Source of the DNA: Pseudomonas panipatensis
GTDB taxonomy: Bacteria; Pseudomonadota; Gammaproteobacteria; Pseudomonadales; Pseudomonadaceae
Direction: 5' to 3'
NCBI RefSeq assembly: GCF_900099785.1
Contig: NZ_FNDS01000005.1
Location: 1-64,000 of the forward strand
Length of the DNA stretch: 64,000 nt
This document shows, piece by piece, positions 8,853 to 18,144 of this stretch (the first letter of the stretch is position 1; the number at the start of each line of letters is the position of its first letter). The notes beneath the pieces are model-generated. The model was not told the origin of the DNA. It was given only the letters and a program-made list of their open reading frames with translations, and made no database searches. The position numbers were made by a program, and so were the translations under genes.

Positions 8853-9604
8853 ACGACTACATCGCTGCGGATGACCGTGCTCGCCTGGAGCAGGGCGGGT
8901 TGGCCGATTTCGCTGCGTTATGGGCGCAGCCCTTGCCGGCGGCGGACGCGCCGAAAACCCTGCGTGGCGGCTGGAACAGTGTCCAGCGCCTGGAACTCGA
9001 TGGCATCGCCTACACCCTCAAGCGAGAGCGCCAGCAGCGGCTCGGCGGCCTGCTGCGCTGGCGCGGCGGGCTGAGCGTTGTGCGTGAGTTCCGTAACCTC
9101 CAGCGTTACGCCCAGCTTGGCATTCCGGCAGTGCAAGTGGCTTTTTTCGCCGAGCAGTGCGAGCAAGGGGAGCACCGTGCGGTGCTGCTGACCCGTGCGC
9201 TGGTTGGCTGGCGTGGCCTCGATGCCTGGCTGGAGGATTGGGCCAAGCTGGCCGTCGAGAAGCGCCAGGCGATCCTGCGCGCGTGCGGCATGCTGGCGCG
9301 CAGGCTGCACGAGGCGGGGCAGAAGCACGGCTGCCTCTATCCGAAGAACATCTTTCTGCGCGAGTCGGCCGACGAGCTCCAGGCCTGCCTGATCGGCCTG
9401 GAAAAGACCCGTCCGCTGTGGTTCGGCCTGTACGACCGGGTCAAGGACCTGGAGCCGCTGCTGCGCCGCGTTCCGGACTGGGGAGAGGCTGACGTCCGGC
9501 AATTCTTGTCGGCGTACCTGGGCAACTCGGCGACGGGCGTGGAAGTCGATCATTGGTACCGGCGCCTGGGCGCACGGCGCCGCAAGAAGGAGAGCCGCGG
9601 GTGA
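8849..9604 (+). CDS. LPS core kinase-like protein, InaA/WaaP family (wapP-type), possibly catalytically weak
   Basis: A 251-residue WaaP/InaA-superfamily protein in the position of the second or third core kinase of PAO1. GTG 8849 is chosen because GAGGGG ends five bases before it; GTG 8843 would add two residues. The nucleotide-binding lysine region (YTLKRERQQ) and the loop KHGCLYPKNIF (159-169) are seen. InaA-type proteins normally keep an IDLEK metal-binding motif; here it reads IGLEK (182-186), so the aspartate is a glycine, and the loop has no HxD aspartate. It may be a pseudokinase or rely on its neighbours. The stop overlaps the next GTG in GTGA. Confidence 0.75.
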   Translation: MNDYIAADDRARLEQGGLADFAALWAQPLPAADAPKTLRGGWNSVQRLELDGIAYTLKRERQQRLGGLLRWRGGLSVVREFRNLQRYAQLGIPAVQVAFFAEQCEQGEHRAVLLTRALVGWRGLDAWLEDWAKLAVEKRQAILRACGMLARRLHEAGQKHGCLYPKNIFLRESADELQACLIGLEKTRPLWFGLYDRVKDLEPLLRRVPDWGEADVRQFLSAYLGNSATGVEVDHWYRRLGARRRKKESRG

Positions 9605-11079
9605 AACTGGCGGAACTGCAACGCAGCGGGCGCCAGCCCGCGCTGCCGCTGCGCATCGAACTGGCCGATGGCGCCGGCCCGGCGGAGCTGCGCCTGGATA
9701 ACCTGCTGCGCGTTCTGCCGGGGCGGCGCTATGTCGGCGCCGGCAATTGGCGCGGGCGCCAGGTGCTGGCCAAGCTGCTGGTCGGCGCCAAGGCCGCGCG
9801 GCACTTCCAGCGTGAGCGCGACGGCGTGCGGCTGCTCGCCGAACAGGGTCTGAGCACGCCCCTGCTGCTGGCCGATGGTCTGCGCCCAGGCGAGGGCGGC
9901 TGGCTGTTGTTCGAGTATCTCGATAATGCCCAGAGCCTGGCCGAGGCCTGGAAGGCGGTGGCCGACCTGGCGCCGCTCGCCGATGCCCAGCAGGCGGTGT
10001 TGGGCGAGGCCCTGGCGGCCATCGCCGAGCTGCATGCCAAGGGCCTCTGGCAGGAAGACCTGCACCTGGACAACCTGCTGCGCCACGACGGGCGCCTGTA
10101 CCTCATCGATGGCGCCGGCATCCGCGCCGAAACCCCGGGCCAGCCGCTGTCGCGCAAGCAGGTGCTGGAGAACCTCGGGGTGTTTTTCGCGCAACTGCCG
10201 CACAGCCTTGATCCCTATCTCGAAGAGCTGCTGGTGCACTACCTGTTGGTCAATGGCGAGCATGCGCTGCCGCTGGAGGCCCTGCAGAAGGAGATCGCCC
10301 GCGTACGGCGCTGGCGAGTCGGCGACCTGTTGAAGAAGATCGGCCGCGATTGCAGCCTGTTCAGTGTGCGTCGCGGCGCCTTCGGCCTGCGCGCCGTGCG
10401 CCGTGAAGAGGAGGCTGGCCTGGCGCCGCTGCTGGCCGATCCCGACGCCTTCATTGACCGGGGGCATATCTACAAGACCGGCGGTGCGGCTACTGTGGCC
10501 AAGGTCGAGCTGGATGGCCGGCCGCTGGTGGTCAAGCGCTACAACATCAAGAACCTGCTGCACTGGTTCAAGCGCTTCTGGCGTCCCAGTCGAGCCTGGG
10601 GCTCCTGGCGCGAGGGCAATCGCCTGGAATTCCTCGGCGTCGCCACCGCGAAACCCCTGGCGGTGCTGGAACGCCGCTGGCTGTGGCTGCGCGGTCCGGC
10701 CTTCCTGATTACCGATTACCTGGAAGGCCAGGATATAATCGCCCGTTTCAAACCCTATCTGGACGATCCTGATGGGGCCGGCATGCCGCCGGAAGCCGAG
10801 TTGAAGGCCCTGGACAGTCTGTTCGCAACCTTGTTGCGCGAGCGTATCAGCCACGGCGACCTCAAGGGCCACAACCTGTTCTGGCAGGCGGTTGGCGACG
10901 GGGGCCGCTGGGCGCTGATCGATCTCGACGCCATGCGCAAGCACCACGGCCAGGCCAGCTTCGAGCGCGCCTATGCCCGTGACCGCGCGCGTTTCCTGCG
11001 CAACTGGCCGGAGCACAGCGGGCTGTATCGGCTGCTGGATGAACGCATACCCAAGACCGGCGTCGAAGCGGGAGCTTGA
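9601..11079 (+). CDS. Tandem (two-domain) LPS core kinase, PA5006 type
   Basis: A 492-residue protein built from two kinase-like halves. The first half has a catalytic loop EDLHLDN (D153, N158) and a metal aspartate in LIDGAG (D170). The second has the textbook HGDLKGHN (D420, N425) and LIDLDA (D441). Both sites therefore look complete, unlike the preceding protein. The start GTG overlaps the previous stop; MKLAELQRSG is a plausible N terminus. By position and family it probably phosphorylates core heptoses or helps assemble the core; the substrates of the two halves are unknown. The next gene begins about 90 bases later. Confidence 0.8.
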   Translation: MKLAELQRSGRQPALPLRIELADGAGPAELRLDNLLRVLPGRRYVGAGNWRGRQVLAKLLVGAKAARHFQRERDGVRLLAEQGLSTPLLLADGLRPGEGGWLLFEYLDNAQSLAEAWKAVADLAPLADAQQAVLGEALAAIAELHAKGLWQEDLHLDNLLRHDGRLYLIDGAGIRAETPGQPLSRKQVLENLGVFFAQLPHSLDPYLEELLVHYLLVNGEHALPLEALQKEIARVRRWRVGDLLKKIGRDCSLFSVRRGAFGLRAVRREEEAGLAPLLADPDAFIDRGHIYKTGGAATVAKVELDGRPLVVKRYNIKNLLHWFKRFWRPSRAWGSWREGNRLEFLGVATAKPLAVLERRWLWLRGPAFLITDYLEGQDIIARFKPYLDDPDGAGMPPEAELKALDSLFATLLRERISHGDLKGHNLFWQAVGDGGRWALIDLDAMRKHHGQASFERAYARDRARFLRNWPEHSGLYRLLDERIPKTGVEAGA

Positions 11080-11169
11080 CCCCGGGAAGTGAAGGCTCCG
11101 ACGAGCCACCGAACATCATCGCCGAAGCCCCGCGTCATGGGCTTGCGGCTTTACCAAGAGGCAACACCA

Positions 11170-12927
11170 GTGGCATTGACCATCCTCGGCCTGTCCGGCG
11201 CCGTAAGCCATGACCCTTCCGCCGCCCTGTACATCGACGGCAAGCTGGTCGCGGCTGTCGAAGAAGAGCGCTTCGTCCGCGACAAGCACGCGAAGAACCG
11301 CATGCCCTACGAGTCGGCCAAGTTCTGCTTGGAGCGTGCCGGCATCAAGCCCTCCGAGGTCGACGTGGTGGCCATTCCCTTCGCCCCCGTCAGCCTGTTC
11401 GGCAAGGCCCGCTGGCACTACGCCAAGCGCTACGCCTACGCCCCGGATCGCGCACTGGACGCCATCCTCCTCGGCAATCGCCGCTACAAGCGTTACTACA
11501 AGCGCATCGAGTGGTGCCTGCAGCAGCTCGGCTTCGACCTGAAGAAGGTCAAGATCCAGCCGGTCGAACACCACCTCGCCCACGCCTCCAGCGCCTACCA
11601 CTGCTCCGGCTTCAAAGAGAAGACGGCGATCCTCGGGATCGACGGCAAGGGCGAATACGCCACCACCTTCTTCGGTTATGGCGAGAACGGCAAGATCCAC
11701 AAGATCAAGGAATTCTACGACCCGGACTCCCTCGGTGGCCTCTATGGCGCCATCACCGAGTACCTCGGCTTCGACATGCTCGACGGCGAGTTCAAGGTCA
11801 TGGGCATGGCGCCCTACGGCGACGCCAGCAAGTACGATTTCTCGCGTCTGGCCAAGTTCGAGAACGGCGAGCTGGTGATCAACACCGACTACGCCAACGT
11901 CATCGGCTTCCGTCGCTACAAGGAAAAGGGCAAGGGCTACTACTTCTCGCCCAAGCTGATCGAGTGGCTGGGGCCGAAGCGCGAAGGCGACATCGCCGAC
12001 GACCCCTACATTCACTATGCCGCCAGCATCCAGGCACTGTTCGAGAAGCTGGCGCTGGAAATGATGGACTACTACCTCGGCGACATCCTCCGCGAAACCG
12101 GCAAGATCGCCTTCGCCGGCGGCTGCGCGCTGAACGTCAAGCTGAACCAGAAGATCATCTCGCGCCCGGAAGTGAAGGAACTCTTCGTCCAGCCCGCGGC
12201 CAGCGATGCCGGCACCGCGGTCGGCGCCGCCGCCTATGTCTCGCACCAGCGCGGCGTGCCGGTGGAGAAGATGGAGCACGTCTACCTCGGCCCGGACTAC
12301 AGCAACGAGGATGTCATCGCCGCCTGCGCCCGCCACGAGGCCAAGCCGAACTGGCGCAAGATTGACAACGTCCCTGAGTTGATTGGCAAGGTGCTCGCCG
12401 ACGGCAACCCGGTGGCCTGGTTCCAGGGTCGCATGGAGTTCGGTCCGCGCGCCCTCGGCGGCCGTTCCATCCTCGGCTGCCCGAGCGTGCCGGGCGTGGC
12501 CGACCGCATCAACGCGCAAATCAAGTTCCGCGAGCGCTGGCGGCCCTTCTGCCCGTCGATGCTGGATACCGTCGGACCGCAGATGTTCAAGATCGACCAC
12601 CCGGCGCCCTTCATGACCTTCACCTTCGAGGTCAACGAAGAGTGGAAGACTCGCGTGCCGGAAGTCGTCCACGAAGACGGCACCTCGCGTGCCCAGGTGC
12701 TCAAGCGCGAGTTCAACCCGCGCTACTACGACCTGATGAAGGAGCTGGAGAAGCTCACCGGCAACGGCGTGGCGCTGAACACCTCGCTGAACCGCCGCGG
12801 CGAGCCGATGATCTGCTCGCCGACCGATGCCTTGAACATGTTCTTCGGCTCGGACCTGCAGTACCTGATCATGCAGGACATCCTGGTGGTCAAGGAGGGC
12901 GCGGCGCCCTATGACTCGCTCGGCTGA
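11170..12927 (+). CDS. wapO: LPS core heptose 7-O-carbamoyltransferase (NodU/CmcH family)
   Basis: Uses carbamoyl phosphate and ATP to carbamoylate a hydroxyl; in P. aeruginosa the inner-core heptose II carries a 7-O-carbamoyl group and this gene is the assigned enzyme. It has 585 residues from the GTG at 11170, which has AAGAGG eight bases upstream; the frame is open to 11089 but family proteins start MALTILGLSGAVSHDPSA. The N-terminal Kae1/YrdC-related part has the metal site EHHLAHASS (H134, H135, H138) and GIDGKGEY; the C-terminal part has GRMEFGPRALGGRSIL and NTSLNRRGEPM. It overlaps wapH by 17 bases. Confidence 0.9.
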   Translation: MALTILGLSGAVSHDPSAALYIDGKLVAAVEEERFVRDKHAKNRMPYESAKFCLERAGIKPSEVDVVAIPFAPVSLFGKARWHYAKRYAYAPDRALDAILLGNRRYKRYYKRIEWCLQQLGFDLKKVKIQPVEHHLAHASSAYHCSGFKEKTAILGIDGKGEYATTFFGYGENGKIHKIKEFYDPDSLGGLYGAITEYLGFDMLDGEFKVMGMAPYGDASKYDFSRLAKFENGELVINTDYANVIGFRRYKEKGKGYYFSPKLIEWLGPKREGDIADDPYIHYAASIQALFEKLALEMMDYYLGDILRETGKIAFAGGCALNVKLNQKIISRPEVKELFVQPAASDAGTAVGAAAYVSHQRGVPVEKMEHVYLGPDYSNEDVIAACARHEAKPNWRKIDNVPELIGKVLADGNPVAWFQGRMEFGPRALGGRSILGCPSVPGVADRINAQIKFRERWRPFCPSMLDTVGPQMFKIDHPAPFMTFTFEVNEEWKTRVPEVVHEDGTSRAQVLKREFNPRYYDLMKELEKLTGNGVALNTSLNRRGEPMICSPTDALNMFFGSDLQYLIMQDILVVKEGAAPYDSLG

Positions 12928-14047
12928 ACCGCGGGTCCTGCAATTCTGTCACGGCTATGACGGGCCGTTCCTCGACTGTGCCCGTCAATACGCCAGTCTT
13001 TTCGCCGGTACCGACTACCGGGTGACGACGGTGTTCCTCACTGGCGCCCCGGACCCCGACGTGGCGGCCGCCTGCGCCAGCGACGAGGTGCTCTTCCTCG
13101 ACTACAGCTCCAAGGATGTGCGCGGCCTCAAGCTGCGGGCGATTCGCGACCTGCGCGAGATCGCCCGCTCGCGGGATTTCCGCTTCTGCATCGCCCATCG
13201 CTTCAAGCCGACTTGGGTCGCCATGCTGGCGACGCGTTTGCCGGTGATCGGCGTTCACCACGGTTTTGGCGATTACCGCCGGCTCGGGCGCAAGCTGTTC
13301 GCCAAGCTGTTCGCCAAGCGCCTGGGCTTGCTGGCGGTATCCAACGCGGTGCGCGACGAACTGCGTGCCTGCCTGCCGAGTTGGCCCGCGGAGCGTATAG
13401 AGACCTTGTACAACCGTATCGACCTGGAGGCGCTGCGCGCCATCCAGGTGGATCGTTACGTGGCGCGCAAGCAATTGCGCCTGCCGGAAAACGCCTGGAT
13501 CGTCGGCAACGTCGGGCGTCTGCACCCGGACAAGGATCAGGCCACGCTGCTGCGGGGCTTTGCCGAGGCGCTGCCGCAGCTTCCCCACGACAGCCTGCTG
13601 GCGATTCTCGGCAAGGGGCGCCTGGAGGATGAGCTGAAGGAGCAGGCCCGCGAGCTCGGCATCGCCGAGCGCGTGCTGTTCCTCGGCCAGGTGCCCGAGG
13701 CGCGGCGCTATTTCAAGGCCTTCGACGTCTTCGCCTTGAGTTCCGATCACGAACCCTTCGGCATGGTGCTGCTGGAGGCCATGGCCGCCGGCGTGCCCTT
13801 GATCTCGACCGCGGGAGGCGGTGCGGGGGAAGTGGTAGAAGGCTTGGGAATCCTCTTCCCGCTGCGCGACGCTGCCGCGCTGGGGCAGGGGCTGCGGCAC
13901 CTGGCTGCGCTCGATCGGCAACAGCGCGAAGCCTGTGCGCGCTTGATGGACGAGCGCCTGCGCGCGTGCTTCTCCGATGAGGCGGTGCGTCAGGCGTTCT
14001 GGCATTTGCCGATGTTGCGCCACTGGCTGGGCGGCGGGAGTCGTTAA
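12911..14047 (+). CDS. wapH: LPS outer-core glycosyltransferase, GT4 family
   Basis: GT-B fold retaining glycosyltransferase, probably a glucosyltransferase of the outer core, as assigned to PA5004. It has 378 residues from the ATG inside the end of the carbamoyltransferase gene. The N-terminal acceptor domain begins RVLQFCHGYDGPFLDCARQYASL. The donor-binding domain includes VGNVGRLHPDKDQATLLRGF, ALSSDHEPFGMVLLEAM (the E-x7-E pair) and STAGGGAGEVVEG. In PAO1 mig-14 and dnpA follow this gene; here there is a 296-bp gap and then ssg. I infer the sugar specificity from position only. Confidence 0.88.
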   Translation: MTRSAEPRVLQFCHGYDGPFLDCARQYASLFAGTDYRVTTVFLTGAPDPDVAAACASDEVLFLDYSSKDVRGLKLRAIRDLREIARSRDFRFCIAHRFKPTWVAMLATRLPVIGVHHGFGDYRRLGRKLFAKLFAKRLGLLAVSNAVRDELRACLPSWPAERIETLYNRIDLEALRAIQVDRYVARKQLRLPENAWIVGNVGRLHPDKDQATLLRGFAEALPQLPHDSLLAILGKGRLEDELKEQARELGIAERVLFLGQVPEARRYFKAFDVFALSSDHEPFGMVLLEAMAAGVPLISTAGGGAGEVVEGLGILFPLRDAAALGQGLRHLAALDRQQREACARLMDERLRACFSDEAVRQAFWHLPMLRHWLGGGSR

Positions 14048-14343
14048 GCGGGGGCGCGGTTCGGAGCGCGCCTGACTGATCTGCGTGGCATCTTCCGTCG
14101 CTCGCGCACCCTCGGCGGGGCCGATGCCGTGGCGCGGACAGCCGCTGGCCGGTGCCTTGACCCATCCCCATGCAGTTGCATACGCTTCGCCGTCCGCCTG
14201 GTTTTGGCTGCGCCCAACCTGCAGGCGCGATGACAGGTGCTGTGTTGCTTCTGCCCGTTGTCCGGTTAACAGTGCCCCAAGCCCGCTCGCGCAGGCTTCG
14301 TGAGTTTTGATTTGCCCACGGGCCTGGATGCGATAGGTGATTC
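14048..14343. other. 296-bp intergenic region between wapH and ssg
   Basis: No gene is supported here. It contains a hairpin at 14278-14297 and the Shine-Dalgarno-like AGGTGA just before the TTG start of ssg. In PAO1 mig-14 and dnpA occupy this interval, so it marks the edge of a rearrangement. I see no recognisable fragment of either gene in it, and no clear promoter. Confidence 0.5.
14278..14307 (+). terminator. Possible terminator upstream of ssg
   Basis: AAGCC/GGCTT arms extended by GC pairs around one mismatch form an 8-step stem with a TCGC loop (14278-14297), followed six bases later by TTTT. It may end transcription coming from wapH, which would give ssg-wapR-waaL their own promoter. 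Confidence 0.35.
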
Positions 14344-15300
14344 TTGAAAGTCCTGTTTCTGGTTCAAAAAGAACAACGTGCCATCCTGGACCGCCTCTAC
14401 GAGGGGGTCGCCGCGCATTGCGATTGCGATCTGCGCTGGCTGAGCAGCGAAGAGCAGGCTGATCTGCGCGGATACTTCCGCGAGCACGTCGATATGGCGC
14501 GCTACGACCGCATCCTCTTCTTCCTGCGCTTCAAGAAGGAAATCCGCCAGGTTTCCTTCATTCGTCGTGTGCCGAACCTGGTGATCCTCGAGCACGACGC
14601 CTACCAGAACTACATTCCCTGCAAATACACCGGCAAGTTCAGCGCTCACTACCGCCGCCTGCCCTGGGCGCGGGTGATCAGCTCCGGCTTCATGGTCAGC
14701 GAGCGGCTGCGCCAGGAAGGCTTCGACGCGGTCTTCGTGCCCAAGGGCTACGACCAGTCGATGTTGCATGACCTGGGCCGCGAGCGAGACATCGAGCTGG
14801 CCTTCCTCGGCAGCACCGGGAGTGTCGCCTACAGTGGACGCAAGGCGCTGCTCGATGAGTTGGCCAAGGAAGAGAACCTGCTGGTGACGCGCACCGAGTC
14901 CGGTGAGGATTACCTGAATACCCTGAACCGTATTCGCTTTTTCGTCAGCGCCGATGTCGGCATGGGCGAATACATGATCAAGAATTTCGAGGCCATGGCC
15001 TGTGGCTGCGTGCTGCTCGCCTATGACCAGGGCGAGGCGGAAAACCGCGCGCTGGGTCTGGTCGATATGCAGAACCTGGTGCTGTATCGGGACATCCCTG
15101 AGCTGCGCCGCAAGCTCCAGGTATTGCGCGAGGATCCTTCGCTGGCGGCGCGCATCGCCGAGCAGGGGCGCGCGCTGGCGCAAGTTTCCTTCGGTTTCGG
15201 GCGGATCGGTGAGCGCATCGTCGAAGCGATGGTGCCGCCCTTGCGTGAGCGTCCGACGCCGGGTCCGCTGCAGCGTTTGCGCTGGGCGTTGGGATTCTGA
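14344..15300 (+). CDS. ssg: Cell-surface sugar glycosyltransferase Ssg
   Basis: A 318-residue GT4-like glycosyltransferase homologous to PA5001/Ssg, which in Pseudomonas affects LPS core and exopolysaccharide, phage sensitivity and surface attachment. The start is a TTG at 14344 with AGG six bases upstream; the N terminus MKVLFLVQKEQRAILDRLY is the family start and no ATG is near. The middle has LVILEHDAYQNYIPC and AFLGSTGSVAYSGRK. The C-terminal MGEYMIKNFEAMACGCVLLAY is the donor-binding region. The exact linkage made is not known. wapR follows 50 bases later. Confidence 0.88.
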   Translation: MKVLFLVQKEQRAILDRLYEGVAAHCDCDLRWLSSEEQADLRGYFREHVDMARYDRILFFLRFKKEIRQVSFIRRVPNLVILEHDAYQNYIPCKYTGKFSAHYRRLPWARVISSGFMVSERLRQEGFDAVFVPKGYDQSMLHDLGRERDIELAFLGSTGSVAYSGRKALLDELAKEENLLVTRTESGEDYLNTLNRIRFFVSADVGMGEYMIKNFEAMACGCVLLAYDQGEAENRALGLVDMQNLVLYRDIPELRRKLQVLREDPSLAARIAEQGRALAQVSFGFGRIGERIVEAMVPPLRERPTPGPLQRLRWALGF

Positions 15301-15350
15301 GTCGTCGCGATGACGTCATTCGGTGCGTGGCTGGGTGCTGAGAGGTAGAT

Positions 15351-16217
15351 GTGGGTAAACCCTTGATTTCTGTCCTGGTGCCTTGTTTCAACCGTGAGCA
15401 CTACATAGAGGAGGCTCTGCTGAGCATCCTCGAGCAGGACTATCCGAACTTCGAGCTGATCGTCGTCGACGACGGTTCCCAGGACGCCAGCGTCGAGAAG
15501 ATCGAGGCGTTGCGGCAGCGCTACGCCTTCCAGTTCTACCGGCAAGCCAATCAGGGTGTCAGCGCCACGCTGAACAATGCCCTGAGCCACGCGCGCGGCG
15601 AGTACATCGCGACGCCGGACTCCGATGACGTGATGTTGCCGGGGCGCTTGAGCCTGCAGGCGGCCTACCTCGACGCGCATCCCGAGGTCGGTTGCGTCGG
15701 CGCGCAGGTGATCTACGTCGACTCGCAGGGGCGCCGGCTCAAGGCGGAGAAGGGGACGCGCGTGCGCCGTTATGCGTTCGACGAGTTGCTCGCTACCGCG
15801 CATGCGGTCGGCGCGCCTGTCGCCCTGTATCGGCGCGAAGCGCTCGAACGAGCCGGGGGCTACGACCCGCAGATCAGGATTCAGGATTTCCAGATGACCC
15901 TGAAGATCGCCCATCTCGGCTATTGCATCGATGTCTTGCCCGATCTGGTGACGCTCTATCGCCGGCATACCGGAAACCTGTCGAAGACCGCCTACAAGCG
16001 GCAGCTCGACTACGACCTGATGGCGATCGCCCCCTATCGCGACCATCCGCGCTACAAGGCCGGAATGGCCTGTGTGATCAACAAGGCGCTCAAGCAGGCC
16101 GTGACCTCCGACAAGCGCTATGCCCTGTCGCTGTTCCTGATGTTGCCGCCCTGGCGCTGGAACCGGGTTACCTGGCGGCGCCTGCGGCATTTTCTATTCA
16201 AGTTCAGCCAGGAATGA
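15351..16217 (+). CDS. wapR: Alpha-1,3-rhamnosyltransferase of the outer core, GT2 family
   Basis: Inverting GT-A glycosyltransferase; in P. aeruginosa WapR adds the L-rhamnose that receives O antigen, making the capped core glycoform. It has 288 residues from the GTG at 15351, with GAGAGG six bases upstream. Seen motifs: PLISVLVPCFNREHYIEEAL at the N terminus, IVVDDGSQDAS, the metal-binding ATPDSDDVMLPGR, and GGYDPQIRIQDFQM. The stop overlaps the start of waaL, the ligase that uses its product, so the two are probably made together. Confidence 0.9.
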   Translation: MGKPLISVLVPCFNREHYIEEALLSILEQDYPNFELIVVDDGSQDASVEKIEALRQRYAFQFYRQANQGVSATLNNALSHARGEYIATPDSDDVMLPGRLSLQAAYLDAHPEVGCVGAQVIYVDSQGRRLKAEKGTRVRRYAFDELLATAHAVGAPVALYRREALERAGGYDPQIRIQDFQMTLKIAHLGYCIDVLPDLVTLYRRHTGNLSKTAYKRQLDYDLMAIAPYRDHPRYKAGMACVINKALKQAVTSDKRYALSLFLMLPPWRWNRVTWRRLRHFLFKFSQE

Positions 16218-17431
16218 ATGTGGTGCGAATGATGGAGCACGCTGTACGTGCTTGGAATGCCTGGCTGCCGGCGGCATCGGTCAATGGTCGGACGGTGCCC
16301 AAGGGGGAGCGTTGGGCCGAGGCATTGTTGGGTCTCGGTGTCTTCTGGAGCATCGCCGGTGTGCTGCTGACGCCGTCGATGAAGTTCTACTACACCACGG
16401 TCGTGCTGTTCATCTATCTCCCCTCGCTCTGGCTGGTGATTGCACGCCGGGCTGAACTGGGGCGCCTGGTCCGTGCGCGCAAGGAGTTGTGGCTGTTCTT
16501 CCTGCTGTTCGCCTGGGCCAGCCTGTCCTTGTTGTGGAGTACGGGCGACTTCGAGCGCCTGGGAGCCCTCAAGGAGGCGGCACTCTTCGTGCTGCTGGTC
16601 TGCGGCTGGCTACTCTGGGGACGAGGCGGGGCGGCGCGGCTGCGCGGCATGCTGCTGGTGCTGGCGCTGCTCAATTGCCTGTACAGCCTGGCTGCCCTGG
16701 TGCTGGCCCCGAGCTATGACCAGGGGCGCCTGAGTGGTTTCGGCGGCTTCATGGACAACCCGAATGCCGCGGCCTATACCACGGCCCTCCTGCTGGTGCT
16801 GGCGATTCCTCTGGGGCCCCGCAGGCCCTGGGCGCGCCTTGCCTGGCTGGTCCTGCAGGCCGTGCCCCTGGCCTACGTGGTGATGTGTGGCAGTCGCGGG
16901 GCGCTGCTGGCCTTGATGGTCGCGGCGCTATCCGGCGTGCTGTTGGTTCCTGGCCTGAAGAGCAAACTCATCGCTCTCGGCTTGCCTGTCGCCGGGCTCG
17001 CCGTGCTGCGCCTCGAACCAGGGCTGTTGGCCCGTGGCGATGCGGAGCGCCTGGAGCTTTTGCACAGCTCCCTGCCGATCCTGCGCGAGCATTTCTGGAC
17101 CGGGGTCGGCTATGGCACCGATTACCTGGTGCAGGGTTGGGCGGGCAACTTCCACGGCAACAGTCATAACTTCCTGCTGCATACGGCGATTCAATACGGC
17201 ATCCCGGCGTTGCTGGCGTGGTTGCTGCTGTGGGCCATGCTCGGGCTGCAGGCCTGGCGTTGCCGGGCGACTCGCCTGGGCCTGGCGGTGCTGCTGCTGT
17301 GGGTGTATTCCAGCGTGGCCCTGCAGTTCGACGTGTTCAGTCTGTGGGAGCGCACCCGCGCCATGTGGCTGATTCCCTGGGTGGCGACCTTGCTCTGCCT
17401 GTGCCTGGAGCGTCGCCCGGAGCAAGCTTGA
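16214..17431 (+). CDS. waaL: O-antigen ligase
   Basis: Polytopic inner-membrane enzyme that moves O antigen from undecaprenyl diphosphate to lipid A-core on the periplasmic side. It has 405 residues if the ATG overlapping the wapR stop (16214) is used; GTG 16220, six bases after AGGA, or ATG 16229/16232 are possible. About ten or more hydrophobic segments are visible, with the large periplasmic loop before residue 320. The invariant histidine of the Wzy_C domain is in GNSHNFLLH (H318 with this start, equivalent to the essential H303 of PAO1). It converges on the next gene, four bases away. Confidence 0.92.
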   Translation: MNVVRMMEHAVRAWNAWLPAASVNGRTVPKGERWAEALLGLGVFWSIAGVLLTPSMKFYYTTVVLFIYLPSLWLVIARRAELGRLVRARKELWLFFLLFAWASLSLLWSTGDFERLGALKEAALFVLLVCGWLLWGRGGAARLRGMLLVLALLNCLYSLAALVLAPSYDQGRLSGFGGFMDNPNAAAYTTALLLVLAIPLGPRRPWARLAWLVLQAVPLAYVVMCGSRGALLALMVAALSGVLLVPGLKSKLIALGLPVAGLAVLRLEPGLLARGDAERLELLHSSLPILREHFWTGVGYGTDYLVQGWAGNFHGNSHNFLLHTAIQYGIPALLAWLLLWAMLGLQAWRCRATRLGLAVLLLWVYSSVALQFDVFSLWERTRAMWLIPWVATLLCLCLERRPEQA

Positions 17432-17435
17432 GACG

Positions 17436-18083
17436 TCACTCGGCGTTGAGTATCTGCCTCAGCGTCGCCTGGTCCCAGCGCACCGGGCTGCTCCGCAGGT
17501 AGGCCTTGCCCAGCGAGGCTCCCTGGTCGGCGAGCAGCCAGCGGCGGTCATCTTCGTAACGCAGCATGTGGGCGAAGTTGCGTTTTCTCTGCCGCCGGCT
17601 CAGCGCGCGGCGCATTTTGCGCATGTCCGCCAGGTCGATCAGGCCGAGCACGCCTTCCGGGGTTTCCACCACGTTGCCCAGGTGCAGCGAACGGAAGTAC
17701 ACGCCCTGTTCGTGCAATTCGGCGATCAGTTTGCCCAGGCGGGCGGGCAGCTCGGATGCCGTGCTGTCGGCGGCGATCAGTTGGCGCAGGGTCTGGCCAG
17801 GCAGCGGGCGGTAGTGCACCGCGTCGCGCTCGATGCTGCCGATGCGATAGACGCCGATGATGTCCGGACAGGGAATGCCCAGTCGGCTCAGGATTGCCGC
17901 GTTGTCGGCGAAGCGTTGGGCGTAGGGGTAGAGCGCTGCCGAAGAGATCAGGCGCTTGCGACGGAACAGCTTGAGAAAGTTGCCATCGGCCAGACGCAGG
18001 ACCTTGTCGCCATGCTTGTCGGCCTCCAGCACGGTGGCCCCAGCGCGCAGTGATTCATAGGCGGAGTGGTCAAGGACTTGCAT
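17436..18083 (-). CDS. Kinase-like protein of the LPS cluster (PA4998 type)
   Basis: A 215-residue protein-kinase-like fold protein on the reverse strand between waaL and msbA, as PA4998 in PAO1. VLRLADGNFLKLFRRKR (residues about 28-44) carries a likely ATP-binding lysine, GIPCPDIIGVYRIGS resembles the hinge side, and YFRSLHLGN followed by GLIDLADMRK looks like the catalytic and metal-binding loops, with serine in place of the usual catalytic aspartate. The C terminus is basic (RRALSRRQRKR). Its role is unknown; a part in LPS core modification or quality control is inferred from position. Confidence 0.75.
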   Translation of the reverse strand: MQVLDHSAYESLRAGATVLEADKHGDKVLRLADGNFLKLFRRKRLISSAALYPYAQRFADNAAILSRLGIPCPDIIGVYRIGSIERDAVHYRPLPGQTLRQLIAADSTASELPARLGKLIAELHEQGVYFRSLHLGNVVETPEGVLGLIDLADMRKMRRALSRRQRKRNFAHMLRYEDDRRWLLADQGASLGKAYLRSSPVRWDQATLRQILNAE

Positions 18084-18144
18084 ACCGGCTTCCTGATCGA
18101 TAGCCGCTTATAGTATCCCAGCCGCCGGGCAAACGAGAGGCCTG

